From: an uncultured Collinsella sp.
GTDB lineage: Bacteria; Actinomycetota; Coriobacteriia; Coriobacteriales; Coriobacteriaceae
NCBI GenBank assembly: GCA_902494195.1
Contig: CABUSH010000003.1
Location: 1 to 64,000 of the forward strand
Direction: 5' to 3'
Length of the DNA: 64,000 bases
Shown in pieces: positions 23,661 to 32,453 of this stretch. Each line of letters begins with the position of its first letter. Position 1 is the first letter of the stretch. A program made the translations under genes and the position numbers. The notes under the pieces are model-generated. The model had not been told where the DNA came from and did not search any database. It saw nothing but the letters and a program-made list of their open reading frames with translations.

Positions 23661-24431
23661 TTACGCTGCGGGGCAGACCGCAAAGACGCGCGCGGGGTAC
23701 CCGACACCATCACGGACCTTAGGGAAGGTGCAGAAGATGACGGCGCCTGTGGCGGGAAGCTCGTCCAGATGGTCCATGACTTCGATCTGATAGCGGTCGA
23801 CCGAGAGGATGTATTGCTCGCCGGGGTAGGGGTAGGCGTCCTCACGCGTGGTCACGCTCGCCGGGTCGGTGTCAGCCGGCTCGTGGCCGATAGCGCCGAT
23901 GTTGCGTTCTTCAACGAGCCACTTGATGGCGTCGAGGTCCCAGCCGGGGTAGTGGGGCTGGCCGTCCTCGTCCTTGTTTTCGAGGTCAGCGAGCTTGGAC
24001 CAGTCGGAGCGGAAGGCGACAAAGGCGTCCTTGGGAATGCGACCATGCTCGTCCTCCCAGGCTTTGAGGTCCTTGATGGTCAGGATAAAGTCGGGATTTG
24101 CGGCGCACTCCTCGTGCTTGTCGATCACACAGAGCGGATGCATAAACTCGATGGGTTCAATCTCTCCAAGGGAACGACCCTCAACATGGAAATGCCGCGG
24201 AGCGTCGACATGCGTGCCGTACTGCGAAGCGACCGAATACTGAAAGCAGCGCATAGGGGCGAGCATGTCCTCGGGCGTGTTTGGCAGATAGTCGAAGAGC
24301 TTGGTGGACTCAAACGGCTTAAAGCCAAACCAGTGCGGGGTGTCGCACGAGAGCGTGTGGGTGAGGTCGACCCAGCGATAATCGGTGCTTTTGAGCTGGG
24401 ATGCGAGGTTCCAAAGGTCGAGCGCGGGCAT
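23661..24431 (-). CDS. Cyclase family protein (kynurenine formamidase-like)
   Basis: 256 aa. Metal-dependent hydrolase of the cyclase family (PF04199 type), with DLTHTLSCDTPHW near the start and the metal-binding motif QYGTHVDAPRHFH. The family includes kynurenine formamidases and isatin hydrolases; the real substrate is uncertain. No other tryptophan-degradation gene is nearby. AAAGGAG precedes the ATG. Divergent from the aldo/keto reductase gene. Confidence 0.85.
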   Translation of the reverse strand: MPALDLWNLASQLKSTDYRWVDLTHTLSCDTPHWFGFKPFESTKLFDYLPNTPEDMLAPMRCFQYSVASQYGTHVDAPRHFHVEGRSLGEIEPIEFMHPLCVIDKHEECAANPDFILTIKDLKAWEDEHGRIPKDAFVAFRSDWSKLADLENKDEDGQPHYPGWDLDAIKWLVEERNIGAIGHEPADTDPASVTTREDAYPYPGEQYILSVDRYQIEVMDHLDELPATGAVIFCTFPKVRDGVGYPARVFAVCPAA

Positions 24432-24593
24432 GGGCGACTCCTTTCATCGGGCTTTTTGCTGATGTTAAAGCGGTGCCGTGACGGCCTGATTTCTGCTGCG
24501 TTACGATACGTTCTCAATTGCGATTCCGATGTGTTTCGATGACGTGACGGGTTTGTTTCGCCTTGTCAGGGCTTCGATGGGAGGGGAGGGGCC

Positions 24594-25784
24594 GTGCAAT
24601 ATCGCGTTGACCCCAAAAGCGGCAACCGTATCTCGGCGTTGGGGCTGGGCTGCATGAGGTTTCCCGGTGCGCCGGGACGCCCGGATGCGAAGACAGCCGA
24701 CGCCATCATCTCCCGTGCGGTGGAGCAAGGGATTAACTACCTGGACACGGCCTATCTCTATCCCGGCAACGAGGCTTGTGTGGGTGCGTCGCTTGAGCGC
24801 CTGGGCTTGCGCGACCAGGTTTTGCTCGCAACCAAGCTGCCGCATGCTTCGTGCAAATGCGCGGAGGATTTCGACCGGTTCTTCGACGAGCAACTGCGCC
24901 GCCTGCGGACCGACCATATCGACTATTACCTCATGCACAACATTACCTCGCCCGCCCAGTGGGAACGTGTGGTGGCGTTGGGCATCGAGGACTGGATCGC
25001 GCGTCAAAAGGCGGCGGGGCGCATTCGCCAGATTGGTTTTTCGTACCACGGCAGCGCGGCGGATTTCCTGACGATGCTCGATGCATATGAGTGGGACTTT
25101 TGCCAGATCCAGTACAATTACGCTGGAGAGCGATATCAGGCGGGAACAGCGGGGCTCATGGCCGCCGCCGAGCGAGGCCTCGCGGTGTTTGTGATGGAGC
25201 CACTGCTGGGCGGGCGTTTAGCGGGCAAGCTGCCGCCACGGGCCCGCGCTGTGCTCGATAGTGCCCGTGACACGCATTTGCGCACTCCTGCCGCCTGGGG
25301 TCTTTCGTGGGTCTGGAATCATCCTCAGGTGACGATGCTGCTTTCGGGTATGACCGATATCGCGCAGGTGGATGAGAACGCGGTGTTGGCCGATCGGGCC
25401 CTGCCGGATTCGATGACTGCCAACCAGCTCGACACGATCGCGCACGTGCTGGATGAGTTTGAAAAATCGAATCGCGTGCCCTGCACGGGATGCGGCTATT
25501 GCATGCCGTGCCCTAAAGGCATCAATATCCCTGGATGTTTTGCCGCCTACAACGCAAGCTATGCGCACAGCTGGTTTACGGGTCTATCGCAGTACTTTAC
25601 GGCGAGCGCGGTGCGCACAAGCGAGGCCAAGCTGGTGAGCAATTGCGTCAAGTGCGGCAAATGCGCGCGCCACTGCCCACAGCATATCGATATCCCCGAG
25701 CGTCTCGATGACGTGCGCCGACGTTTCCAGCCTGGCCCCGTAACGGTCATGCTTAAAGTCTTCGGCAAAACTCGCTCCTCATGA
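24594..25784 (+). CDS. Aldo/keto reductase with C-terminal 4Fe-4S domain
   Basis: 396 aa. Residues 1-290 form an aldo/keto reductase barrel: GLGCMRFP, NYLDTAYLY (catalytic Asp and Tyr), DHIDYYLMHN (active-site His) and a VFVMEPLLGG segment. The C-terminus adds a ferredoxin-like part with CTGCGYCMPCPKG and CVKCGKCARHCPQ, two 4Fe-4S motifs. Such predicted oxidoreductases are common in anaerobes. GTG start with GAGGGGAGG. Substrate unknown. Confidence 0.9.
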   Translation: MQYRVDPKSGNRISALGLGCMRFPGAPGRPDAKTADAIISRAVEQGINYLDTAYLYPGNEACVGASLERLGLRDQVLLATKLPHASCKCAEDFDRFFDEQLRRLRTDHIDYYLMHNITSPAQWERVVALGIEDWIARQKAAGRIRQIGFSYHGSAADFLTMLDAYEWDFCQIQYNYAGERYQAGTAGLMAAAERGLAVFVMEPLLGGRLAGKLPPRARAVLDSARDTHLRTPAAWGLSWVWNHPQVTMLLSGMTDIAQVDENAVLADRALPDSMTANQLDTIAHVLDEFEKSNRVPCTGCGYCMPCPKGINIPGCFAAYNASYAHSWFTGLSQYFTASAVRTSEAKLVSNCVKCGKCARHCPQHIDIPERLDDVRRRFQPGPVTVMLKVFGKTRSS

Positions 25785-25875
25785 CCCTTTTATATCTTGT
25801 GATGGAATAGTCCCTGTTTGCGGCAGAATAGGGCGATAGCAGGAACTTTTTTGCCGCAACTGATGGGAGGCTATC
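25785..25875 (+). repeat. Structured intergenic element, copy A
   Basis: A sequence of about 90 bases shares its layout and much of its sequence with 26946-27035: CCCTTTTATA, CTTG, TGGAATA, the loop block TTGCG-CA-AATAGGGC, and CCGCAACTGATG just before the ribosome-binding site. The arms around the loop (AGTCCCTG 25808-25815 with CAGGAACT 25840-25847) differ in sequence from copy B but still pair. It ends at the start of a Gfo/Idh gene. Confidence 0.65.
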
Positions 25876-26895
25876 GTGGGTGACCGAGGCTTACGTAATG
25901 ATTCGCGTGAGGTCCGTTGGGGCATTTTGGGCGCTGGGCACATTTCTCATCGATTTGCATCGTCGCTCAAGAAGGTCGACGGGGCACGGCTGGTGGCTGC
26001 GGCCGGCCGCACTCCTGCACATGTCGAGGAATTTTCCCGAGCGTTTTCGATCGATGCTGCGCATGGCCATGCCTCGGTCGACGATAACGGCGATGCGGCT
26101 TATGACGCGCTGATTGCCGGCCCCGATGTCGACGCAATCTACTTGGCTCTTCCGCATGGCATGCATACGCGTTGGGCCTGTCGCGCGCTGCGTGCCGGAA
26201 AGGCCGTGCTGTGCGAAAAGCCGGCCGTTTTGAGTGAGGAAGAGGCTCTTTCGATTGCCTCCACCTCTCGCGGGCGCGGCGTGCTGTTTATGGAGGCGAT
26301 GAAGAATCGGTTTTGCCCGATGCGCACTCGCGTGAAGGACTTGCTTGCGTCGGGTGAGCTTGGCCGTATTGTCTCGATTGAAAGCGTGCAAAAGCTCGAT
26401 TACGGCGAGTCTCCTTCGGGCTATCTGCTTGATTCGTTGCAGGGCGGCTGTCTATATGACATGGGCTGCTATGCAGTCGGTTGGTTTGAGGATTTGCTCG
26501 CGGGCGCTTGCGAGGTTTCGTCCCGTGAAGTTCGCTGGCGTGACGTATCGGGCGGCTGCGTCGATTGGGCCGACGAGATCCATATGAGCGTCGACGGTAT
26601 ACCCATTCATATGGTGTGCGACGGCAAAGCAACATATGAAAGCCGCTTAACGATTGCCTGTGAGCGGGGCTCGTTGGAAATCGAGCGGCTCCATCGCCCC
26701 GAGCTCGCTCATGTGAAGTATTCCGACGGTCGAGTACTCGAAATCGATGCGCCATTTGAAGTCGATGATTTTTACGGTGAGGCGTCGCATGCGACGCAGC
26801 TCATTCAGGCAGGGAAACTCGAAAGCCCCATCATGTCCCTAGCCGCCACACAGCGCTGTGCGCACATCATCGATGCGATTCGCTTGAAACTTTAG
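25876..26895 (+). CDS. Gfo/Idh/MocA family oxidoreductase
   Basis: 339 aa. Rossmann motif WGILGAGHISHRFA and the family signature VLCEKPAVLSEEEA; the C-terminal domain contains GGCLYDMGCYAV. Resembles trans-1,2-dihydrobenzenediol or xylose dehydrogenase-type members; substrate unknown. GTG start after GGGAGG. The gene lies between two copies of a structured element, and a terminator-like hairpin (26902-26958) follows it. Distinct from the Gfo/Idh gene at 16785. Confidence 0.87.
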   Translation: MGDRGLRNDSREVRWGILGAGHISHRFASSLKKVDGARLVAAAGRTPAHVEEFSRAFSIDAAHGHASVDDNGDAAYDALIAGPDVDAIYLALPHGMHTRWACRALRAGKAVLCEKPAVLSEEEALSIASTSRGRGVLFMEAMKNRFCPMRTRVKDLLASGELGRIVSIESVQKLDYGESPSGYLLDSLQGGCLYDMGCYAVGWFEDLLAGACEVSSREVRWRDVSGGCVDWADEIHMSVDGIPIHMVCDGKATYESRLTIACERGSLEIERLHRPELAHVKYSDGRVLEIDAPFEVDDFYGEASHATQLIQAGKLESPIMSLAATQRCAHIIDAIRLKL

Positions 26896-26901
26896 GGCGT
26901 G

Positions 26902-26958
26902 GGGGCATGGCGCCAGCGCTTGGAATGCCTGGAGGCCTTTGCTCCTGATGCCCCTTTT
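26902..26958 (+). terminator. Terminator-like stem after Gfo/Idh gene
   Basis: GGGGCAT (26902-26908) pairs with ATGCCCC (26948-26954), with internal secondary hairpins and a TTTT tail. Its 3' part overlaps the start of structured element copy B. Confidence 0.5.
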
Positions 26959-27035
26959 ATAACTTGCGGTGGAATACGGTCTGCTTGCGCCAAAATAGGG
27001 CACCAATAGACCGTATTTCACCGCAACTGATGAAG
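26946..27035 (+). repeat. Structured intergenic element, copy B
   Basis: Homologous to copy A in the same orientation. Here the stem is nearly perfect: 26964-26982 (TTGCGGTGGAATACGGTCT) pairs with 27008-27026 with one G:T, enclosing the shared loop block TTGCG-CA-AATAGGGC. Comparison with copy A shows paired changes in the stem and a conserved loop. It leads into the endonuclease IV gene. Confidence 0.7.
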
Positions 27036-27047
27036 AGGGAGCTGGAG

Positions 27048-27914
27048 ATGCTGACGATTGGGTGCCATCTTTCGACGACGAAGGGCTATCGGGCGATGGG
27101 GGAGACGGCGCTATCCATTGGCGCCAATACCTTTGCGTTCTTTACGCGCAACCCGCGCGGTGGCAAGGCAAAAGAACTTGACATGGATGACGTGGCGGCT
27201 CTGCGCGAGCTTATGGCACAAAACGACTTTGGACCGCTGGTGGCGCATGCCCCGTATACCTACAACCCCTGTTCTGCCAAAGAGCGGGCGCGCGAGTTTG
27301 CCTTGGAGGCAATGGCCGAGGACTTGCAGCGTCTGGAAACACTGCCCGGCAACTACTACAACTTCCATCCCGGTGCGCATGTGGGACAGGGCTCCGACGT
27401 CGGCATTCAGATGATTGTCGACACGCTGTGCCAGGTGATGTTTGAGGGGCAGCAGACGACGGTATTACTCGAGACCATGGCAGGAAAGGGCACCGAGGTG
27501 GGCCGTAGCTTTGAAGAACTGGCGTGCATTATCGAGGGCGTTGCCGCCAAGCGCCCAGAGCTGTCCGATAAGCTGGGCGTTTGTTTGGACACCTGCCATG
27601 TGAGCGATGCCGGCTACGACATCATCCATGATCTGGACGACGTACTCGACGAGTTCGACCGCGTGGTGGGTATCGATCGCTTGCATGCCGTACACATCAA
27701 CGATTCGAAGAACCCTTGTGGCGCCCATAAAGATCGTCACGAGTGCATCGGCAAGGGATACCTTGGCAGCGAGGAATTTGGTGGCGGTATGCAGGTTATG
27801 CAGAATATTGTATCGAATGGCCGTTTGCGTTCGCTGCCGTTTATTTTGGAGACTCCGAACGAACTTGCAGGTTATGCAGCTGAAATTAGACTATTAAGGT
27901 CATTGCAGCAGTAA
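27048..27914 (+). CDS. nfo: Deoxyribonuclease IV (AP endonuclease)
   Basis: 288 aa. Base-excision repair enzyme that cuts 5' of abasic sites. Endonuclease IV pattern: IGCHLSTTKGY, NTFAFFTRNPRG, YNFHPGAHVG, LLETMAGKGTEVG, GVCLDTCHVSDAGYD, HINDSKNPCGAHKDRHECIGKG, with the zinc-binding His, Glu and Asp residues. The ATG at 27048 follows GAGGGAG; the longer frame runs through the structured element. Family length is usual (about 280 aa). Confidence 0.95.
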   Translation: MLTIGCHLSTTKGYRAMGETALSIGANTFAFFTRNPRGGKAKELDMDDVAALRELMAQNDFGPLVAHAPYTYNPCSAKERAREFALEAMAEDLQRLETLPGNYYNFHPGAHVGQGSDVGIQMIVDTLCQVMFEGQQTTVLLETMAGKGTEVGRSFEELACIIEGVAAKRPELSDKLGVCLDTCHVSDAGYDIIHDLDDVLDEFDRVVGIDRLHAVHINDSKNPCGAHKDRHECIGKGYLGSEEFGGGMQVMQNIVSNGRLRSLPFILETPNELAGYAAEIRLLRSLQQ

Positions 27915-27975
27915 TGACTGTTACAAAGTGGAGTGTTCCATTCACGTTATGGGTTTGTTTCAATCAGTTTTCTCA

Positions 27976-28004
27976 TTGCAGATTCGTAATTCCGGGTGCA
28001 TAAT
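27976..28004 (+). promoter_or_regulatory. Promoter of ABC importer operon
   Basis: TTGCAG (27976-27981), 17-bp spacer, CATAAT (27999-28004), about 58 bases before the binding-protein ATG. Confidence 0.6.
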
Positions 28005-28061
28005 AGCCAACAGTTTTTGCAGACCTCTGAATCAAACGAGGTCACCGGAAGGAGACTGATT

Positions 28062-28922
28062 ATGAAGCTTAAGAAGCTTGGCGCATTTGCCGCCACAGGC
28101 GCCATGGCGCTCGCCCTCGCACTGACGGGCTGCGGCTCGTCCAACGCCACCTCTGGTTCTGATGCCGGTTCCAGCAGCTCTGACGACGCTAAGGTCGAGA
28201 AGGTCGACGGCTCCAAGGAGTACGCGCTCGTCAAGGACGGTACACTGACCGTCGGCACCTCTGCCGAGTACGCTCCGTTTGAGTACAAGGATGACAACGG
28301 CGATTATCAGGGTTTTGACCTTGAGCTCATCAAGGCTATCGGCGACAAGCTGGGCCTGGATGTCGAGTATGTCAACAATGACTTTGACACGCTGGTTCCG
28401 GGCGTCGCTTCGGGCGCCAAGTATGACGTTTCCATCGCGGCTATCACCGACACGCCCGAGCGTGAGAAGGAAGTCACTTTCTCTGATTCCTATTACATGG
28501 ACGATCAGGCTATCGTGACCAAGGTCGATAACACCGACATCACGGCCGACAACTACAGCGAGAAGCTCAACAACGCTGACGCTACCATCATCGTCCAGTC
28601 TGGCTCGACCGCCGAGGCCTTTGCCCAGGAGAACTTCCCCAAGGCCAAGATCGTCCCCTACAAGGACGCTACCGAGTGCTTCAGCGCCCTGCAGTCCGAT
28701 AAGGGCGACGCCGTAGTCACCAACCGCTCCGTTGCCAGCCAGCTGACCGCCGAGCAGTTCAACACCTGCCAGACCATCAAGCAGATCAGCACCGGCGAGG
28801 AGTACGCCATCGCCATCAACCAGGGCAACACCAAGCTCAAGGACGACATCAACCAGGCCATCAAGGACCTGACTGATGACGGTACCGTTGACGCCCTCAT
28901 GGCTAAGTACAACATCAAGTAA
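28062..28922 (+). CDS. Amino acid ABC transporter substrate-binding lipoprotein
   Basis: 286 aa. Lipoprotein signal peptide with lipobox LTGC (Cys at about 24), a Ser/Asp-rich linker, then a type 3 periplasmic-binding domain: LTVGTSAEYAPFEYKDDNG, GFDLELIKAIGDKLG, DTPEREKEVTFSDSYY. This is the HisJ/GlnH family for polar amino acids, anchored outside the membrane. GGAAGGAG precedes the ATG. It is first in an operon with permease and ATPase genes; a hairpin at 28945 may lower expression of the downstream genes relative to this one. Confidence 0.93.
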   Translation: MKLKKLGAFAATGAMALALALTGCGSSNATSGSDAGSSSSDDAKVEKVDGSKEYALVKDGTLTVGTSAEYAPFEYKDDNGDYQGFDLELIKAIGDKLGLDVEYVNNDFDTLVPGVASGAKYDVSIAAITDTPEREKEVTFSDSYYMDDQAIVTKVDNTDITADNYSEKLNNADATIIVQSGSTAEAFAQENFPKAKIVPYKDATECFSALQSDKGDAVVTNRSVASQLTAEQFNTCQTIKQISTGEEYAIAINQGNTKLKDDINQAIKDLTDDGTVDALMAKYNIK

Positions 28923-28944
28923 AATAGCTACTTGATTGCGCGCG

Positions 28945-28975
28945 GGCCCTTTCCGTTTTGGCGGAGAGGGCCTTT
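28945..28975 (+). terminator. Intra-operon attenuator-like hairpin
   Basis: Stem GGCCCTTTCCG/CGGAGAGGGCC (one G:U) followed by TTT, between binding-protein and permease genes. A weak T-run suggests partial termination. Confidence 0.55.
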
Positions 28976-29039
28976 GCGCTTCTCTTGACGGAGAGTTTTC
29001 CGTCTCGTTTTGCCGGCAACTTCTACGATAGGAGCCACC

Positions 29040-30401
29040 TTGTCTCGACTGAACAAAGGGGCCGCGGAGCAGCGTTTTCCACTGCCCTCGATGCTCCAAA
29101 AGCTGGCCTGTGCCCTGGCTGTGGCGCTCGCCCTGGTATGCGCGGGGGCCTGCGTGCCCACGACCGCCCAGGCGCTTGAGACCGCAAAGATTACCGCCCG
29201 ACCCAATACCGGTTCGGGTAGCGATGTGGTCGGCGGCACCGAGACGCGCATCACTTGGGAAGTTCAGGCCGATGCCGACGAGGAGCTGAGCGGTCTTTCG
29301 CTGACGTTTGTCGACGGCACGACGTTTGGTACCGATGACACGCGATTGACGATGCTCTCGGGCGAGGACCTCATGGATCGTACGCCCATGAAGCCCACGT
29401 GCAAGGCTGACGGCCAGACGCTCAAGATTGATTTTGGCGAGACGGCGCCTGCCGGCGGCTATTTCCGCGTCGAGGTCTACGGCGTGACCTTCCCCGTCGA
29501 GGGCGGCGATGAGGCCTTTAGCGGCACCTACACTTTGGCCGATGGCTCGACCAAGAAGATCTCCAAGATTCCGTCGGTGGAGATCAAGGGCGTGACGGCC
29601 TTCGATAACTTCTTGGCCGACCTTAAAGAGCAGCCGTGGGTCGAGGCCTGGAACTCCAATATGTTCCTGCGCCTGTTTCTGAACCCGGTCATTTTGGTCC
29701 AGAGCCTGCCGATCGTCTTCAAGGGCTTCCTCATGTCGCTTTCGATTGTGCTTGTGGCGTTTCCGCTGGCAATTCCCTTCGGTTTTGCCCTGTCGCTCAT
29801 GCGCATCTCTAAGTCGCGCATCCTGCGCTGCCTCGCCGGCATCTACGTGAATATCATTCGCGGTACGCCGGCGTTCCTGCAGATCTATATCGCGTTCTTC
29901 GGTCTGCCGTTGGCCGGCGTCAAGGTGGACGACTATGTCTTGGGCGTCATCGTCATGGCCATGAACTCGTCTGCGTACCTGTGCGAGATCTTCCGTGCCG
30001 GTATTCAGTCGATCCCCAAGGGCCAGAACGAGGCCGCGCGCTCGCTGGGCATGAACGCCTTCCAGACACTGCTCTACGTTATGATTCCGCAGACGTTCCG
30101 CAATGTCCTGCCTACGTTGACCAGTGAGTTCATCCTGCTTTACAAGGATACGTCGCTGCTCGCGGCCGTGGGCGTGGTCGAGATCGTCATGAACGCCCGC
30201 ACCATCGTGGCCACGACGGGCTCCATTACGCCGTACGTGGTTGCCGCCCTGTTCTATCTGGTCATCACCCTGCCGCTCGCTCGCTTGGTGAGCGGTCTTG
30301 AGGCGAGGCTTTTGGGCACGGCCGAGACCAAGAAGAAGCGTCCCGCCAAGAGCGCCGGGCAGGTCGTCGCGACGCCCGCCGATCACATCGCCGGTCTGTA
30401 A
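29040..30401 (+). CDS. Amino acid ABC permease with N-terminal extracytoplasmic domain
   Basis: 453 aa. The C-terminal 230 residues are a His/Glu/Gln-type permease with several membrane helices and the EAA loop QNEAARSLGMNAFQTLLYVMIPQTFR. The first 190 residues are unusual: a hydrophobic segment at about 20-40 (KLACALAVALALVCAGACV) and a beta-rich region of about 150 residues before the permease domain. Typical family length is about 220-250 aa. The start is TTG 29040 with ATAGGAG; the upstream extension to 29010 has no site. The extra domain may be a fused solute-binding or docking module. Confidence 0.88.
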   Translation: MSRLNKGAAEQRFPLPSMLQKLACALAVALALVCAGACVPTTAQALETAKITARPNTGSGSDVVGGTETRITWEVQADADEELSGLSLTFVDGTTFGTDDTRLTMLSGEDLMDRTPMKPTCKADGQTLKIDFGETAPAGGYFRVEVYGVTFPVEGGDEAFSGTYTLADGSTKKISKIPSVEIKGVTAFDNFLADLKEQPWVEAWNSNMFLRLFLNPVILVQSLPIVFKGFLMSLSIVLVAFPLAIPFGFALSLMRISKSRILRCLAGIYVNIIRGTPAFLQIYIAFFGLPLAGVKVDDYVLGVIVMAMNSSAYLCEIFRAGIQSIPKGQNEAARSLGMNAFQTLLYVMIPQTFRNVLPTLTSEFILLYKDTSLLAAVGVVEIVMNARTIVATTGSITPYVVAALFYLVITLPLARLVSGLEARLLGTAETKKKRPAKSAGQVVATPADHIAGL

Positions 30402-30413
30402 GGAGGTCCTATC

Positions 30414-31166
30414 ATGAGCGAAACCAATAACTCGAACGAGGTTGTCGTCAGCATCAAGAACCTCCAGAAGGCCTTTGGCGATAACGTGGTCCTGCGCGAT
30501 ATCGATCTGGATGTGCATAAGGGCGAGGTCGTCGTAGTTCTGGGTCCCTCGGGCTCGGGTAAGTCGACGATGCTTCGCTGCATCAACCGCCTGGAGCATC
30601 CCACGAGTGGCTCGATTGTCGTTGAGGGTGTGGACGTGTGCGCCAAGGGCGTCGACCTTAACAAGGTGCGCACGCATCTGGGTATGGTGTTCCAGCAGTT
30701 CAATTTGTTCCCGCACCTGTCAGTCAAAAAGAACGTCATGCTTGCGCAGCAGAAGGTGCTCAAGCGCAGCAAGGAAGAGGCCGAGAAGATTGCCGTCGAG
30801 GAGCTGACCAAGGTCGGTCTTGCCGAGCGTATCGACTTTATGCCGAGCCAGCTCTCGGGCGGCCAGCAGCAGCGCGTTGCCATCGCCCGCGCCCTGTCGA
30901 TGAACCCGCACGTCATGCTCTTTGACGAGGCCACCTCGGCGCTCGACCCCGAGCTCGTGCGCGACGTCCTGGGCGTCATGCGCGACTTGGCGTGCGAAGG
31001 CATGACCATGATCGTCGTGACGCACGAGATGGGCTTTGCCCGCGATGTCGCCGACCGCGTCGTCTTTATGGACGGCGGCGTCATTGTGGAAGAGGGTACG
31101 CCGAGCGAGGTCTTCGACCACCCCAAGAGCGAGCGCACCAAGGCGTTCTTGGGCAATATTTCGTAG
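30414..31166 (+). CDS. Amino acid ABC transporter ATP-binding protein
   Basis: 250 aa. GlnQ/HisP-type ATPase with Walker A GPSGSGKST, Q-loop VFQQFNLFPH, signature LSGGQQQR, Walker B MLFDEATSALD and the H-loop in VTHEMGFAR. Powers the importer formed with the two preceding genes. GGAGG before the ATG, 12 bases after the permease stop; a strong terminator follows. Confidence 0.95.
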   Translation: MSETNNSNEVVVSIKNLQKAFGDNVVLRDIDLDVHKGEVVVVLGPSGSGKSTMLRCINRLEHPTSGSIVVEGVDVCAKGVDLNKVRTHLGMVFQQFNLFPHLSVKKNVMLAQQKVLKRSKEEAEKIAVEELTKVGLAERIDFMPSQLSGGQQQRVAIARALSMNPHVMLFDEATSALDPELVRDVLGVMRDLACEGMTMIVVTHEMGFARDVADRVVFMDGGVIVEEGTPSEVFDHPKSERTKAFLGNIS

Positions 31167-31188
31167 CCGGTTGATGTAACTGCCGTTA

Positions 31189-31232
31189 CAAAAGAGCGGG
31201 GGCTGGACTTGAATCCAGCCCTCGCTCTTTTG
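31189..31232 (+). terminator. Terminator of ABC importer operon
   Basis: Stem ACAAAAGAGCG-GGGGCTGGA...TCCAGCCC-CGCTCTTTTGT: long and nearly symmetric, usable by the convergent flavodoxin gene as well. Confidence 0.85.
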
Positions 31233-31282
31233 TAGGGATGGGGATGCGCTGTGATACAGGCTCTTTTGGAGGCCTGGTTTCG

Positions 31283-31702
31283 TTACGCGAGCTCGGCTCC
31301 GAGGGCCTTGCAGGCGGCCTCGCCCTCGTCGTCGGGCGCGTCGTAGCAGATGGCGGAGTCCACGACGTTGACGCCGGCCTCGTCGGCGTCGGCCTTCCAG
31401 TTGTCCATCCACTCGCCCTCGGCCCACGAATAGGAGCCAAAGAGGACGACCTTCTTGTCGCCGAGAGTCTCCTTGACCTCATCCCACATCGGCTGGAACT
31501 CATCGTACTCGAGTTCCTCGGAGCCCATGGCGGGGCAGCCGAAGGCGAAGGCATCATATTCGGCGGCCTTGTCGGCAGAGAAGTCGGCGCAGGAGATGAC
31601 CTCTGCCTCGGCGCCGGCACCGGTTGCGCCCTCGGCAACGAAGTTTGCCATGGCCTCGGTGTTGCCTGTACCGCTCCAGTAGACGACTGCGATCTTGCTC
31701 AT
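31283..31702 (-). CDS. Flavodoxin
   Basis: 139 aa. FMN-binding electron carrier. The phosphate loop is VVYWSGTGNTE, with FGCPAMGSEELE and LFGSYSWAEGEWMDNW covering the isoalloxazine loops. Length is typical for short-chain flavodoxin. AAGGAAG precedes the ATG at 31702. The longer frame upstream is not coding. It sits directly downstream of a DUF3793 gene, a recurrent pairing in gut Firmicutes and actinobacteria. Confidence 0.93.
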   Translation of the reverse strand: MSKIAVVYWSGTGNTEAMANFVAEGATGAGAEAEVISCADFSADKAAEYDAFAFGCPAMGSEELEYDEFQPMWDEVKETLGDKKVVLFGSYSWAEGEWMDNWKADADEAGVNVVDSAICYDAPDDEGEAACKALGAELA

Positions 31703-31748
31703 ATGTCTTCCTTTCGGTTGTGCGGCGTGCGGCCGCGTTTTGTATGCT

Positions 31749-32453
31749 CTATCGGGTTGCCTGGACAAGTTGTCCCAGAGTGCAGCCCTGTTGGTAGATG
31801 TAGGTAAGGTATTGCGTGCATGCGCGATAGGAATCGAAGGTCGTGAGCGCCTGCTCAACGTTTGTGTATACCTTCCATGCGCCAAAGACCTTATAGTTTT
31901 CGCCGTGCTGGACGATAAACTGATGGACATCTTCGTAGGGATAGCCCAAAAAATAGCCAATTTCGTGGGGGAACTCGCACATGCACCCCGTATCGCAGTG
32001 CCTATTTCGCGCGAGCGCGCAGACGCTGCCGTCATAGGCGCTCTCTGCGGCATTGCTGCTTGCCAGCGTGATGCGCGCGGCGAGATGCACCAGGGACGCG
32101 GGCAGGTTGTGGACATCGTAACCTTCGGCGGCAAGCGCCGTCGTGGCGCGGGGGTCGGAGAGGTATCGCATGAGGTCTGCAGGGCGGTACACATAGATGA
32201 GCGCTCCGCAGGGGCGCCAGACCAAAACGCTCATATGGATCCCGAGTGGCTGGAGCTCGCGGTTGCATTGGGCTATGACGGCGAGCAGGCGAGAGCGTCG
32301 CTCTTCGATATGGGTGGCGCTGGGTTTTCCGTTTTGGTTGGCGTAAACGCCGGGATAGGTAAAGAGCGAAGCCGGCTTGATACCTGCGAGCGTAGGGGAG
32401 CAGTTGCGCACGACAGCCGTTTGGTATGTTGGGATGTCAATGGTTCGAGTCAC
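31749..32453 (-). CDS. DUF3793 family protein
   Basis: 234 aa. The signature FPHEIGYFLGYPYEDVHQFIVQHGENY...GAWKVYTN is typical of DUF3793, with conserved Cys in CGALIYVYR and CMCEFPHEIG. Biochemical role unknown; genes of this family often sit with flavodoxin, hence a link to iron-limited redox metabolism has been suggested by context. GTG start at 32453 after AAAGGGG. Cotranscribed with the flavodoxin 46 bases downstream. Confidence 0.85.
   Translation of the reverse strand: MTRTIDIPTYQTAVVRNCSPTLAGIKPASLFTYPGVYANQNGKPSATHIEERRSRLLAVIAQCNRELQPLGIHMSVLVWRPCGALIYVYRPADLMRYLSDPRATTALAAEGYDVHNLPASLVHLAARITLASSNAAESAYDGSVCALARNRHCDTGCMCEFPHEIGYFLGYPYEDVHQFIVQHGENYKVFGAWKVYTNVEQALTTFDSYRACTQYLTYIYQQGCTLGQLVQATR

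Noticed and set aside
28032..30716. 894-codon minus-strand frame opposite the ABC importer
   Set aside because: Antisense shadow of the binding-protein and permease genes; no plausible domain or start site.
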